Positions 35,301 to 45,351 are shown, numbered from the stretch's first letter. The stretch is 64,000 nucleotides of DNA from Citrobacter braakii (GCF_002075345.1 NZ_NAEW01000015.1:29646-93645), one strand, 5' to 3'. Notes: generated by a model not told the origin, from the letters alone. Translations and numbers: made by a program.

Positions 35301-38300
35301 AACCGCAACGGTATTCTGGGCAGTCAGTCCGGTGGTCTGAGCCTCAGCGTGAATGACATGAACAACGTCGGGGGGCTGGTTCAGGCGCAGAATGATATTC
35401 ATATTGGCACCCACCGTCAGACACTGAACAACACCGGGAGCCGTATACTCAGCGGCGGAAACATCACACTGGAAAGTGGTGAACTGGTTAACACCCGGGG
35501 TCTTATCCGGTCGCTGAAAGATACTCTGATTAACACAGGAACCGCTGCCCTCATAAACCAGGACAGCGGGAGTGAGGGCGGCATTCTGGGCGGAGACCGG
35601 CTCATCCTTGATACCGGGGTACTGGACAACCGGAACGGTACCCTGGCCGGACAGACAGATACCACAGTCACCGCTGGTCAGACGGATAACCGGGGAGGAC
35701 AGCTTACCAGTATTACCGGTAGCCTGACACTGAACACTTCCGGGTTACGCAATGATGGCGGCCGGGTTCAGTCCGGCAGCAACCTGCTGGCAGACTCGCA
35801 GGGCAACCCGTTCGTTAACGCCGGTGGAACCCTGTTCAGTAAAGGCATACTGACGCTCAACAGTGGCGAACTGGATAACACCGTCGGTCAAATCGTGGGC
35901 GGAGGTTCTCTCGGAATAAACACTCACGGGCGACATCTGATTAACCGGGACAGCGCGGATAACGGGGGGATTGTCAGCGGAGGAACGCTGACGCTGAACG
36001 CCGGCGAAACCGATAATCAGCACGGACATATTGCCGGCAGGGCTGACACCAGCGTGAACATTGCAGGACTGGATAACCGGGAAGGTATTCTGGTCAGCGA
36101 CACCGGGATGCTGTCCATACTTGCGAAGAATACCCTGAACCAGGCTGGTTTGTTGCAGGCAGGCACGAATCTCACCCTGAACACTCAGGGTGCCAGACTC
36201 GATAACACCGCCAGCGGCTCGTCAGGCGGTATCCGCAGCGGTGGCTTCCTGACGCTGGACAGCGGTCTGCTGGACAACTCGTCAGGTTTAATCTGGTCTG
36301 CGCAGGACATGGCGCTTGATACGCACGGTCAGGCACTGACCAGCGTCAACAACGGACAGGATGGCGGGCTCATCAGCCAGGGGGCGCTGATGCTGAACAG
36401 TGGTGAACTTGACAACACCGGAGGACGTATCCAGTCCGGCGAAAACCTGAGTATTGATACGCACGGGCAACATATCATCAATGCGGATACCGCAGACAGT
36501 GGAGGCATTCTATCCCGGGGGAAACTGGCGCTGAATGGGGGGAGCCTGATTAACGCCAGGGGAACCATTGCGGCATCGGGGGCTGCCGGTCTCACCGTAC
36601 AGGATACCGACAATACAGACGGCAACATTCTGTCTGACCGGACGTTGTCGCTGTTATCAGATACCGTCAGTAATCTCCGGGGACTGCTGCAGTCTGACGG
36701 TATGCTCACGCTGGATACGCATCATCATGCTCTTATCAATAAAGACAGCGGTAAGACCGGCGGGATTATTGCCGGTGGTGATATTCACATCACTGGCGGC
36801 CGGTTTGATGGTGACCACGGGGTACTGGCCGGACAGAACGTCAGTATCAGTACCGGCGAAGAAACGTTAAGCCATCAGGGTGGCAGACTGGACGCCGCCG
36901 GTTCATTACACCTTGATACCGGACAACTGGATAACCACACAGGACGTATCCGGGCCGGGGGGAATCTTGAAGCCGACACACACGGACTGACGCTGATAAA
37001 TTCAGACAGCGGTACGGAAGGCGGTATCTTCAGCGCCGGGGAGCTCACCCTCACTACGGGGACACTGGACAACCACTCGGGTACGTTACTGAGCCGGCAG
37101 ACAGCTTCCGTTTCTTTCCACAGCCTTGACAACCGCAACGGAACGCTGGCCGGCCTTAACGGTGCGCTAACGCTGAAAGGAGGAGAAACGCAGAATGCGG
37201 GCGGCCTCATCCAGTCAGCAGGTAACCTCTGGCTGGATACGCAGAATGCCTTACTGAATAACAGTGACCAGGGGAATATCCGTAGCGGAGGCGACCTGAT
37301 GCTGCAAAGTGGTGAGATGAATAACCAGGACGGGCTGGTAACCAGTCAGGGGCTGGTCAGAATGGATACCGGTAATATCTCGAATATCAGGGGCGGTATC
37401 ACCAGCGGTCACTCACTGAGTCTCACTTCCCTTACGCTGACAAACTCCGGGGGACTTATCCGTGCGGATGACACGCTGACGATTGACACGCAGGGACAGT
37501 CACTGATAAACACCGACAGCGGCACCACTGGAGGTCTGGTTTCACTGGCTTCGATGACACTGAATGCGGGTGACCTGAATAACCAGACCGGTTTCATTGC
37601 GGCCGGCGGCGAAGCGTCCCTGACAGCGGGAACAGTCAGTAACCAGAACGGCCTGGTTGCCGGAAATGGCGGACTTACTCTCGACAGCCGGGCTCTGGTA
37701 AACACGCAGGGTACTCTGCAGTCTGCAGCGGACCTGGTTGCAGACACCCACGGACAAACATTCACAAACACGAAGGGTCTTGTCAGCAGCGCCGGGGATA
37801 CCCGTATCACCAGTGGTTCATTCGACAACGCTTCCGGGACTGTCCGGGGAGGAACCGGGCTGATGCTGAATACCGGTACCGGCACAATCAACAACCCGAT
37901 GGGGAAACTGCTTTCAGCAGGAACACTGGCATTGCAGGGCGGCGTACTGGATAACTCATCAGGGGAGATGCAAAGTGCGGGTAATGCCACCCTCACCCTG
38001 ATGCAACGTCTGGATAATATTGCCGGGCTTCTGCGCAGCGGTCAGGCACTGAATCTTACCGCTCCGGTCCTGCTCAATAAGAATACCCGGCAGCCTGATA
38101 AAGGTACTGAAGCACAGCAGCTTACAATTCATGCCGACAGGCTTGATAACTCTCAGGGGGCACTACGGGCTGCCACCCTGCTTGAGGCCGATATTCATTC
38201 AGCACTCGACAACACCGGCGGTCTGGTGTCGTCAGTGGAAGGGCTGAATGTCCATGATGATGCCCCCACACCATCGCTTATCGTCAGCAACGAAAACGGT

Positions 38301-41300
38301 ACCCTGATTGCCGGCTCCAGGGGGCAACTCCGGGCATTATCACTGGAAGGTAAGGGGCAAATGCTGTCACAGGGCAGCCTCAGTCTGGCGCTGTCTGACT
38401 CCCTGAATAATACCGGTACACTGTCCGCAGACGGTAACCTGCAGATTGATGACGCACGGGATGTAAACAACAGCGGAAACATCACTGCCGGGCAGACACT
38501 GACGCTGCTGGCGCAGAACATCAGCAACCAGACTGATGGCATCATCAGCGCACAGAATACGGATATCACAGCCCGTGACACGCTGAACAATACCGGCCTG
38601 GTGGATGGCGGACTGACCCGTGTTATTGCCGCCACACTGAACAACACCGGTACCGGACGTATTTACGGTGATCATCTGGTACTTCAGGCGGACACGCTTA
38701 ACAACCACAAAACCGCGGACAGCGCCCCGGTTATCGCCGCGCGGGAACGCCTGGACATCGGGGCCGGCACCCTCAGCAATACTGACCATGCGCTGATATA
38801 CAGCGGCGGAGATATGTCCATTGGTGGTCACACCGACAGTCTGAACCACGCCACAGGCGAAGGCATACGGCTTGAAAACCACAGTGCGCAGATTGAAGCG
38901 GCCGGCAGCCTTACCCTTCATATGCAGAATGTGGACAACCGCGACATTCATCTGGCGCTGAGTCCGGAACCGGTGGAAATCTCCCGCGAGCACCACCACG
39001 AGTTTCAGCTTAACGGTGGCACACCACGTTATGATGCAAATGACCCGCGAATCACGGCAGATACCGGTTCCCGGGAACACCACCTGACCACCCCGGAAGG
39101 CGGTTCAAAGAATTTTTATGAGTTTTACTTCGACCGGGTGACCGCAGAAACGCAGGTCATCCACAAAGATCCCGCAGAAATTCTGTCCGGTGCGGGTCTG
39201 TCCTGGCAGGGCAATACACTGACAAACCAGGACAGCCGGATTGTGGCGGGCGGTAACCTGACGGCAACAGGTGCCGTCAGTAACCTGGAAAGTCAGGGTG
39301 AACGACGTGTGACAGATACCGACCAGGGGACCCCGCAGGCGGGTTCCGGCAGCAGGCACCATAAAAAGCCTGGAAAACGTACAATGGGCAAAAAAAAGAA
39401 AAGCAAAGTAAATAAAAGCGCCTACGGACCATTCGTGACCACCACCACGCTTCCCCTGCATCTGATGCGTTATGAAGGCGACACGGCACAGGCTGAAAAC
39501 CCTCCGCCAGTGGCCGGAAGGCCGTCTGCGGCAGTCAGTCTGACCGCCGCCTCCGTGGATACTCCGGTTTCATCCACCGGGCCTGCTGATATTCATCTGG
39601 CGCCGGATGCTCACCCGTTGCTGTCATTATCCCTGCCGGCATCAACAGAGGTTCCCCTTACCTCTGCTGGCCGTCATATCCCGGGGATCGGAAATGCACT
39701 GGCCACAGTATTGTCAGTACCAGACCCGATGCCGCCGGCTGTGGCACCCGGAGTGGCATTCAGCGAACTGACACACGCACAGAACGTCAGTCCACTCATC
39801 GTGCCGGCAGGACAGCATTTCACCCTGACGCTCCCTCCGGAGAACGGACACGGCGACACAGAAATTCGCTTAATGACACCGGATATCCGTCTGCCGGACA
39901 ACAGCCTGTTCACCGTTCACCCGGAAACATCCTCACACTGGCTGGTCGAAACCGACCCGCGTTTCACGCAGAAAAAACAGTGGCTGGGTACCGACTATAT
40001 GCAGCAGGCGCTGTCCACCTCCCCGGACCGGATAATGAAGCGTATCGGGGATGGTTATTATGAGCAAAAGCTGGTTCGTGAGCAGGTCATTGCACTGACC
40101 GGCCAGCGTTATCTGTACGGTTACAGCAATGATGCTGAGCAGTTCAGGGCGCTGATGAACAGCGGTATCACATTTGCCCGGGAATACCATCTGACGCCAG
40201 GCATTGCGCTCAGCCCTGAGCAGATGGTGCTGCTGACCAGCGATATGGTCTGGCTGGTTAATGAAACGGTCACCCTGCCGGATGGCACACAGCAGACAGT
40301 ACAGGTTCCTCAGCTTTATGTGAGAGCCCGTCCCGGGGACCTGTCGGGAGACGGCTCTCTGCTGGCAGGACGCAGCGTGACCATTAACGCTCCGGGGAAC
40401 GTGACAAACAGTGGCCTGATATCCGGCAGGGACGTCACAAAGGTCACCGCGCAGACGCTGAATAACCACGGAGATATTCAGGGTGACCGGGTGGATTTAC
40501 GGGCCCGCCAGGATATCAACAACACCGGGGGGCGGGTTATCGCCGGCAGCGCCCTCTCCCTGCTCGCCGGTCATGATATCAGCAGTGAAACCACCCTTCG
40601 CGGTAATGGTATCAACACCTGGACAGACCGTACCGCCGGTATTTATGTGCAACAACCCGGCGGCAGTATGACACTGCAGGCGCTGGGGAACATCACACTG
40701 ACCGCCAGTGAACTGGAAAATACCGGGGTCGGCGGCACCACCCGCCTTCTGGCCGGCCAGGACCTGAAGCTGAACACGCTGACCACCGCCCGAACAGAAA
40801 ACCACGACTGGGGCCTGCATGAGTACCTGCATCAGTCCGGGCAGACCGATACCGGCAGCAGGCTGACCACGTCGGGTGACCTGACGCTGGCAGCCGGACG
40901 CGATATACGGGCCACAGCGGCAGACATCAGTGCCGGAGCTACACTGTCTGTCGGTGCGGGCCGGGACATTCTTCTCGGTACTGGAACCTCAACCCGGGAC
41001 ATCACGGAAAACAGCAGGCAGTCCAGTGGTGGTTTCCTGTCAAAATCCACCTCGGAAACCCATGATGAAATACATGACCGCCAGGCCCTCAGTACCACGC
41101 TAAGTGGTGACTCGGTCAGCCTGCAGGCCGGTAACAATATCAGCGTCCACGGCAGTAATGTCGCCGGTACACAGGATGTCAGCCTGGTGGCGGGAAATAA
41201 TCTCGATATCACCACCGCCAGGGAGTCACACCAGGAATCTCACCTGAAGCAGGAGAAAAAATCCGGCCTGATGAGTTCCGGCGGTATCGGCTTTACCATT

Positions 41301-44300
41301 GGCAGCAGCTCGCAGAAATCCACCACTGAGGGACAGGGAGAAACGCAACTGGGGAGTACTCTGGGCAGTCAGCATGGTAATCTCACCCTCAGCGCCGGTC
41401 ATGATACCACCGTTCACGGCAGCGACCTGGTGGCGGGGGGCGATATTTCCCTCAGCGGCCAGAACGTCAACATCACTGCCGCAGAAAACAGCCAGACCAC
41501 CCTGCAAAAATTTGAAAGCCATCAGAGCGGAGTCACCGTGGCGCTCAGCGGTGCCGTGGGGTCAGCCCTGAATACCACGGTACAGAATGTGCAGCAGGCC
41601 CGGCAAACTCAGGACGGGCGCCTTCAGGCCCTGGGCGATGTGAAAGCGGCGCTCAGCGGCATCCAGGCCGCACAGGCACTTGATCTGAATAATGCTCAGC
41701 AGGCGGCACAACAGGCCGGAAGCGGAGAAGCTGCGCCGGCGGCCTTTGGCGTGACGGTTTCACTGGGCAGCCAGTCATCGAAATCAGAGCAGAAAACTGA
41801 GTCACATACGGTATCCGGCAGCAGTCTGAACGCGGGCCATGATATTCACATGTCCGCCACCGGGGACGGACATGGTCACGGCGGGGATATCACGGTTCAG
41901 GGCAGCCAGGCGAAGGCTGCGCATGACATTTACCTGGACGCGCAACGGGACATTCAGTTACTCTCGGCGCTGAACACAGAAACGCTGAGTGGCAAAAACA
42001 GCAGCCACGGCGGTAGCGTGGGTGTCGGCATTAACGTCGGACAGAACACCGGCATTACCGTCTCCGCCAGTGTCAACGCGGCGAAAGGCCATGAAAACGG
42101 CACCACCCTCACCCATACAAACACCACGCTTGATGCCGGTAATCACGTCACGCTGAACGCGGGACGGGACGCAACTCTCACGGGAGCACAGGTCAGTGGC
42201 GAGAAGATTACGGCGGATGTAAAACGCAATCTTACCCTGCAGAGCGAGCAGGACAGCGACCACTACGATTCGAAACAGCAGAGTGCCAGTGCCGGAGCCA
42301 GTTTTACATACGGCAGTATGAGTGGTTCAGCCAACGTCAGCCTCAGCCAGGATAAAATCCACAGTAACTTCGACAGCGTTAAGGACCAGACGGGGCTGTT
42401 TGCCGGGAAGGAAGGCTTTGATGTCACCACCGGGCAGCACACGCAACTGGACGGAGCGGTTATCGCCAGTACGGCCGATAAATCGAAAAACCGGCTGGAC
42501 ACCGGTACGCTGGGCTTCAGCGATATCCACAACCAGGCAGACTTTAGCGCGCAGCACCAGGGTATCTCTGTCGGTACAGGTGGTTCCGTCGGCAGCCAGT
42601 TACTGACCAACATGGCCACGAACACGCTGTCCGGAGTAAACAAGTCAGGGCATGAGAACAGTACCACGCATGCCGCTGTCAGTGATGGCAGCCTTATTGT
42701 CCGCAATACTGCAGACCAGAAGCAGGATACCAGTACCCTCAGCCGGGATACGGAGCATGCTGCAAACGGCCTGTCGCCGATATTTGACAAAGAAAAGGTA
42801 CAGCGTCAGTTGCAGCAGGCGCAGATGGTGAGCGATATCAGCAGCCAGGTGCTGGATATTTACAATACGAATGAAGCCATCAACGCCACCCGGAAAGCCA
42901 CGGAGGACATGCAGAATGCCGCCACGCGTCAGGATGCGAGAACACTGGCAGAAAAGGAGCTGAAAGCAGAGAAAAAACCGTCTGATGAGGAAGCGATAAC
43001 GGCGCGGGCTTACCAGAATCTTTACAACAAAGCCCTGAAGGACAACGATGCCCGGGTGGGTGACCCAATGCGTCAGGCAGTGACGGCGTCGGTGGCGGTG
43101 CTCAGCGGACTTGCCGGAGGCGATATTAAAGCCGCACTGGCAAACGGGGCAGCACCGTATCTGGCAACAGGGCTGAAGTTGCTGACCGGCGGGGAGACGC
43201 CGTCAGACAAACAGATGGCAGTCCGTCTGCTGGGTCATGCGATTATTGGTGGTGTGGTGGCGGAGCTGAACGGTGCTCCGGCTGCAGGTGGCGCTGTCGG
43301 GGCGGTCACCGGTGAAGTGGCGGCGATAACCATCTCAAAACTGTACTTTGGTAAACCACCTTCTGAGCTTAACGAATCAGAACGTGAACAACTGAGCGGA
43401 ATGTCGACAATAGCAGCAGCCCTTGCGGGCTCGCTGGCGTCAGATTCATCGGCGGGAACCATTGCGGGAGCGCAGGCAGGAAAGAACGCGGTTGAGAATA
43501 ACCTGCTGGGTGGTGGAACAGAGGACGGGCAGATTAAAGCAGCGCGGGAGCATGCAGAGAATATTATGTCCTGTGCAGATGATCCCGGTTCAGAATCCTG
43601 CCGTAAGGGACAGGCGCTACAGAATGCGATGATAGTTGCACTGCCTGCTGGTCTTGGTGGGGGAATGCTGATAGCGGCAACACCGGAATTAGCCGCCGCT
43701 GCTCAGGTTGCTATCAGAGCATGTGCTGGTAATGTTGTACTGTGTCTGAATAATGCCGGGATCATGACGTCGGAAGCTATTGTTCCAGGCGGTGTGGGGG
43801 CCGGTGGTGCTATAGGTATTGGTAAGACAGCGGCAGAGGCAACCGCGGCGAAAGCTGAAGCTGTTGCGGCCAATGCGGCAAAAAATAATCCATTACAGAA
43901 AGCTGGTGAGTATCTTGATGATTTTAAACCTTCATCTACACCGCTGGAACTGATCAGAGAACAGGCCGGGAAAGGTTCACAAACTGCCTATATCAGGATG
44001 GATCATATACTTAATGGAGAAGTAAAGACTCTTAAGGATGGGACTAAAGTTGGTTCTGGTGGGCATTATATTCGTGATCCAAACATCAAGATAGATAAAG
44101 TGACTGGCGCTCCTGATGCCAATGGTGTTTCGACCGGATATATATCAGTGAGAGATCCAACGACAGGACAATGGGTGAACAAGAAGGCTGAAACTACATT
44201 CTTCCCCGAGCAGTGGTCAAAAAGACAGACGGCTCAGGAGATTGAGAGCGCGTTTAAGAATTCTGAAAGAATACCGAATACAGAAATGTGGAGCGGGAAA

Positions 44301-44393
44301 TCATCTAGCGGCGTGAAAATTCAAGGCTATTATGGCAAACCCGATGGAACAGGTGCGACTGCATGGCCTGTTTATACTGGGAGGAATAAGTAA
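32352..44393 (+). CDS. cdiA: CdiA contact-dependent growth inhibition effector with EndoU-type toxin
   Basis: A 4013-residue exoprotein. Residues 1-75 form an extended signal peptide (MNKLRYRVIFSQVRAMMMVV). The TPS haemagglutination domain follows (VNKYSQFDVDNRGAILNNS; ANPSGITCSGCGFINANKAT). A very long FHA-1 filament repeat region runs to about residue 2200, with many LDN.GG.I.SGG.L.L repeats. A Lys-rich, Pro-rich receptor-binding/YP region lies around 2300-2500, then FHA-2 repeats (about 2650-3400), a pretoxin region and the VENN motif near residue 3714. The last 110 residues match bacterial EndoU RNases: a His in MDHILNGEV, a His in GGHYIRDP, a Lys in WVNKKAETTFFPEQWS. All three catalytic positions are present, so an RNase that cuts tRNA in target cells is expected. 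It is about 800 residues longer than EC93 or UPEC CdiA, mainly in the filament. Confidence 0.93.
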   Translation: MNKLRYRVIFSQVRAMMMVVPDIARAGRAAVAGRSPGRISSSSFPVLVPARLSLSVLSFAILLASGLVSAPADARSVIHRDTSAPGNQQPNILPTANGLPQIDIQTPGAGGVSVNKYSQFDVDNRGAILNNSHKPVQTQQGGWVTGNPHLAHREASVIVNEVNSRNPSLLHGYVEVAGKRAQVVIANPSGITCSGCGFINANKATLTTGQVQMQNNRIAGYDVSRGDVVIQGKGLDTRDATTTEIFARAVKLNAEIQAGALTVVTGQNTISPREDGSVSADAVTAKKDDGSAKPAFALDSSALGGMYANKITFIGTEKGMGVNMEGDTASMPGDIILTADGTIRNKGSIAASGAVNITSVHGDVVNQGRLKAQQTVSVKASGQIRNTASGYVTADHDIHMDAGSGVESNGRTYAAGSARVHTPGTITHNGSLVTGGGMVLAAGTLEAGHDSLLAAGADRHGNRTENSQLTLSATDVLSDHGNISATGNAALQGASVALDNATVMARNTSVKATTRKLSAAGSQILADDTLALSSPSAIITDNARVQARRLQVQTPVLSATGGTLIQTGPDDLRLNISREVNLDGGTLATRSQNLMFTTPVLNATGSTLLHSGSGRFQLDAGTFSGGHSAIRSDGELVLNSNYTGLVGASLTADSLSLQADSLDISQGELRQTGKGTLTMTVSGAVDYTGGSILSAGALRIQADSLTGTEGRLVAMTDMDITSQALLSPRGKIQAGDSLTLSADGLDNTGGVVTAGKNITLSDRGTVLSSQGTIAAGGSLNFSVHGLDNSGGLLQSGHDMVLDTRGGTLTNRDSGKAGIISLGSLTLRTGKMDNIAGWLSSNGWLDATTGDMDNARGTVGAQQALTLSTRSLTSVSGRIFGGTGLTLTTPGTLVNTHSGSNGGIISQGNLSISSGDVDNTGGLIQSAGDMSVNTGTSAFINQNSGNDGGMLSGGRLTLTTATLNNHNGTLTGRNDVSITAGSTDNRNGILGSQSGGLSLSVNDMNNVGGLVQAQNDIHIGTHRQTLNNTGSRILSGGNITLESGELVNTRGLIRSLKDTLINTGTAALINQDSGSEGGILGGDRLILDTGVLDNRNGTLAGQTDTTVTAGQTDNRGGQLTSITGSLTLNTSGLRNDGGRVQSGSNLLADSQGNPFVNAGGTLFSKGILTLNSGELDNTVGQIVGGGSLGINTHGRHLINRDSADNGGIVSGGTLTLNAGETDNQHGHIAGRADTSVNIAGLDNREGILVSDTGMLSILAKNTLNQAGLLQAGTNLTLNTQGARLDNTASGSSGGIRSGGFLTLDSGLLDNSSGLIWSAQDMALDTHGQALTSVNNGQDGGLISQGALMLNSGELDNTGGRIQSGENLSIDTHGQHIINADTADSGGILSRGKLALNGGSLINARGTIAASGAAGLTVQDTDNTDGNILSDRTLSLLSDTVSNLRGLLQSDGMLTLDTHHHALINKDSGKTGGIIAGGDIHITGGRFDGDHGVLAGQNVSISTGEETLSHQGGRLDAAGSLHLDTGQLDNHTGRIRAGGNLEADTHGLTLINSDSGTEGGIFSAGELTLTTGTLDNHSGTLLSRQTASVSFHSLDNRNGTLAGLNGALTLKGGETQNAGGLIQSAGNLWLDTQNALLNNSDQGNIRSGGDLMLQSGEMNNQDGLVTSQGLVRMDTGNISNIRGGITSGHSLSLTSLTLTNSGGLIRADDTLTIDTQGQSLINTDSGTTGGLVSLASMTLNAGDLNNQTGFIAAGGEASLTAGTVSNQNGLVAGNGGLTLDSRALVNTQGTLQSAADLVADTHGQTFTNTKGLVSSAGDTRITSGSFDNASGTVRGGTGLMLNTGTGTINNPMGKLLSAGTLALQGGVLDNSSGEMQSAGNATLTLMQRLDNIAGLLRSGQALNLTAPVLLNKNTRQPDKGTEAQQLTIHADRLDNSQGALRAATLLEADIHSALDNTGGLVSSVEGLNVHDDAPTPSLIVSNENGTLIAGSRGQLRALSLEGKGQMLSQGSLSLALSDSLNNTGTLSADGNLQIDDARDVNNSGNITAGQTLTLLAQNISNQTDGIISAQNTDITARDTLNNTGLVDGGLTRVIAATLNNTGTGRIYGDHLVLQADTLNNHKTADSAPVIAARERLDIGAGTLSNTDHALIYSGGDMSIGGHTDSLNHATGEGIRLENHSAQIEAAGSLTLHMQNVDNRDIHLALSPEPVEISREHHHEFQLNGGTPRYDANDPRITADTGSREHHLTTPEGGSKNFYEFYFDRVTAETQVIHKDPAEILSGAGLSWQGNTLTNQDSRIVAGGNLTATGAVSNLESQGERRVTDTDQGTPQAGSGSRHHKKPGKRTMGKKKKSKVNKSAYGPFVTTTTLPLHLMRYEGDTAQAENPPPVAGRPSAAVSLTAASVDTPVSSTGPADIHLAPDAHPLLSLSLPASTEVPLTSAGRHIPGIGNALATVLSVPDPMPPAVAPGVAFSELTHAQNVSPLIVPAGQHFTLTLPPENGHGDTEIRLMTPDIRLPDNSLFTVHPETSSHWLVETDPRFTQKKQWLGTDYMQQALSTSPDRIMKRIGDGYYEQKLVREQVIALTGQRYLYGYSNDAEQFRALMNSGITFAREYHLTPGIALSPEQMVLLTSDMVWLVNETVTLPDGTQQTVQVPQLYVRARPGDLSGDGSLLAGRSVTINAPGNVTNSGLISGRDVTKVTAQTLNNHGDIQGDRVDLRARQDINNTGGRVIAGSALSLLAGHDISSETTLRGNGINTWTDRTAGIYVQQPGGSMTLQALGNITLTASELENTGVGGTTRLLAGQDLKLNTLTTARTENHDWGLHEYLHQSGQTDTGSRLTTSGDLTLAAGRDIRATAADISAGATLSVGAGRDILLGTGTSTRDITENSRQSSGGFLSKSTSETHDEIHDRQALSTTLSGDSVSLQAGNNISVHGSNVAGTQDVSLVAGNNLDITTARESHQESHLKQEKKSGLMSSGGIGFTIGSSSQKSTTEGQGETQLGSTLGSQHGNLTLSAGHDTTVHGSDLVAGGDISLSGQNVNITAAENSQTTLQKFESHQSGVTVALSGAVGSALNTTVQNVQQARQTQDGRLQALGDVKAALSGIQAAQALDLNNAQQAAQQAGSGEAAPAAFGVTVSLGSQSSKSEQKTESHTVSGSSLNAGHDIHMSATGDGHGHGGDITVQGSQAKAAHDIYLDAQRDIQLLSALNTETLSGKNSSHGGSVGVGINVGQNTGITVSASVNAAKGHENGTTLTHTNTTLDAGNHVTLNAGRDATLTGAQVSGEKITADVKRNLTLQSEQDSDHYDSKQQSASAGASFTYGSMSGSANVSLSQDKIHSNFDSVKDQTGLFAGKEGFDVTTGQHTQLDGAVIASTADKSKNRLDTGTLGFSDIHNQADFSAQHQGISVGTGGSVGSQLLTNMATNTLSGVNKSGHENSTTHAAVSDGSLIVRNTADQKQDTSTLSRDTEHAANGLSPIFDKEKVQRQLQQAQMVSDISSQVLDIYNTNEAINATRKATEDMQNAATRQDARTLAEKELKAEKKPSDEEAITARAYQNLYNKALKDNDARVGDPMRQAVTASVAVLSGLAGGDIKAALANGAAPYLATGLKLLTGGETPSDKQMAVRLLGHAIIGGVVAELNGAPAAGGAVGAVTGEVAAITISKLYFGKPPSELNESEREQLSGMSTIAAALAGSLASDSSAGTIAGAQAGKNAVENNLLGGGTEDGQIKAAREHAENIMSCADDPGSESCRKGQALQNAMIVALPAGLGGGMLIAATPELAAAAQVAIRACAGNVVLCLNNAGIMTSEAIVPGGVGAGGAIGIGKTAAEATAAKAEAVAANAAKNNPLQKAGEYLDDFKPSSTPLELIREQAGKGSQTAYIRMDHILNGEVKTLKDGTKVGSGGHYIRDPNIKIDKVTGAPDANGVSTGYISVRDPTTGQWVNKKAETTFFPEQWSKRQTAQEIESAFKNSERIPNTEMWSGKSSSGVKIQGYYGKPDGTGATAWPVYTGRNK

Positions 44394-44872
44394 TGTTGAA
44401 TGATCAAATTACTTTCTGGTGGGATGAAAATAGTAATTTATTTATTCCTATTGGTGGAAAAATACGTAACTCCTCTGATGGAGGGGTATTAGGGTATGGA
44501 GTACGTGAGATTTCAGGATGGTTGTCTAATGATATTCAATATGGTATTCATTCTGTTGACACTTGGATCAAAAATTTAACTGCGCTTGCATCAGGAAAAA
44601 CAACTGATGGCAACTTCGGCATAGGTAATGCCCATTGGGTGATGGTTACGCATGATAAAGTATTTATTGGATGTGAGTATGTTGAAGAGCAGCAGGTACT
44701 TTTAACCATAGAGCAAACATTATACGTACTGGAGCAGTATCGTTTATTCTTGGAGGGATCTTATACTAAAGATTTCCCGCCGGAACCAATCGATGTTGAG
44801 TATCTGGCAGAAGGCAGAGATGCAATCACACAGTATGAATCTTTAGATGGGGCATATTGTTTACCTTATTAA
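44393..44872 (+). CDS. cdiI: CdiI immunity protein
   Basis: A 159-residue soluble protein whose ATG overlaps the cdiA stop (TAATG), the normal place of the cognate immunity gene. It is acidic and rich in aromatic residues (QITFWWDENSNLFIPIGG, GNAHWVMVTHDKVFIGCEYV) with no signal peptide, so it acts in the cytoplasm by binding the EndoU toxin of its own cell type. The sequence is clearly more AT-rich than cdiA, as usual for exchangeable toxin/immunity modules. I cannot place it in a family by eye; the function rests on position. Confidence 0.85.
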   Translation: MLNDQITFWWDENSNLFIPIGGKIRNSSDGGVLGYGVREISGWLSNDIQYGIHSVDTWIKNLTALASGKTTDGNFGIGNAHWVMVTHDKVFIGCEYVEEQQVLLTIEQTLYVLEQYRLFLEGSYTKDFPPEPIDVEYLAEGRDAITQYESLDGAYCLPY

Positions 44873-44880
44873 TAATTAAT

Positions 44881-44912
44881 AAAAATCCCGCCATCATTCG
44901 GCGGGATTTTTT
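44881..44912 (+). terminator. intrinsic terminator of the cdi operon
   Basis: AAAAATCCCGCC pairs with GGCGGGATTTTTT around ATCATTC, followed by T residues. A strong, nearly perfect bidirectional hairpin 9 bases after the cdiI stop. Confidence 0.92.
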
Positions 44913-45244
44913 GCCCTATGTTCCTCACAATCAGACAAGATGTGTTTTTGGAGTACCGCCACCTGCGCCGGAACTCCAAAAAACGGCCAGGTCAGGGCTG
45001 CGCCCCGACACCCGATCCCATCAGTGCATTTAATGCACATTAGAGAAATCAGCGTAAGGGAAACGGAAGTCATATCTATTTCAGAGGCACGTGATCGATG
45101 TTTACAGTGGGCTATTCCCCGGTAAAACCGTTCGTGCCAAAGGGGTCCCTTTGAAACCCGCTGACGCCTCGCCTGGCTCGTTGTCCAACGCTTCACATCG
45201 TCAGATTAAAAATCTGCCAGCGCTCACCGTTTTATTACTTAGCG
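44913..45244. other. non-coding stretch, nothing recognised
   Basis: Between the cdi terminator and the repeat array. A minus-strand frame of 100 codons (44894-45196) overlaps the terminator and does not look like a protein. The region may belong to a plasmid replication or maintenance segment together with the repeats to its right. Confidence 0.3.
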
Positions 45245-45351
45245 TGACGCAAATCTGGCGTAATTAGGGTGTAAAACTGACGTAATGGTATCCGGTTAGT
45301 GTAATAGTGACGTAACGGTGATGTATTTTTGACGTAATAGTGATGTATCCC
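45245..45351. repeat. phased 11-bp iteron-like array
   Basis: Units resembling TGACGTAATRG occur every 11 bases in two blocks. Block 1 starts at 45245, 45256, 45267 and 45278 (TGACGCAAATC, TGGCGTAATTA, a weaker copy, TGACGTAATGG). Block 2 starts at 45297, 45308, 45319, 45330 and 45341 (weaker copy, TGACGTAACGG, TGATGTATTTT, TGACGTAATAG, TGATGTATCCC). One unit per helical turn is typical of Rep-protein iterons or of an operator array. A TTATCC hexamer (partial DnaA box) lies at 45452 and a 16-bp palindrome at 45475. Confidence 0.6.

Noticed and set aside
36568..36870. Repeats in cdiA as a possible CRISPR or tandem DNA array
   Set aside because: The repeats are degenerate at DNA level and correspond to about 20-residue FHA-1 protein repeats.
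34461..39083. Several long reverse frames inside cdiA (for example 34461-35414 and 38367-39083)
   Set aside because: They mirror the repetitive filament codons of CdiA and lack ribosome sites and protein-like composition.
44894..45196. 100-codon minus-strand frame
   Set aside because: It overlaps the cdi terminator and has no ribosome site; composition is not protein-like.
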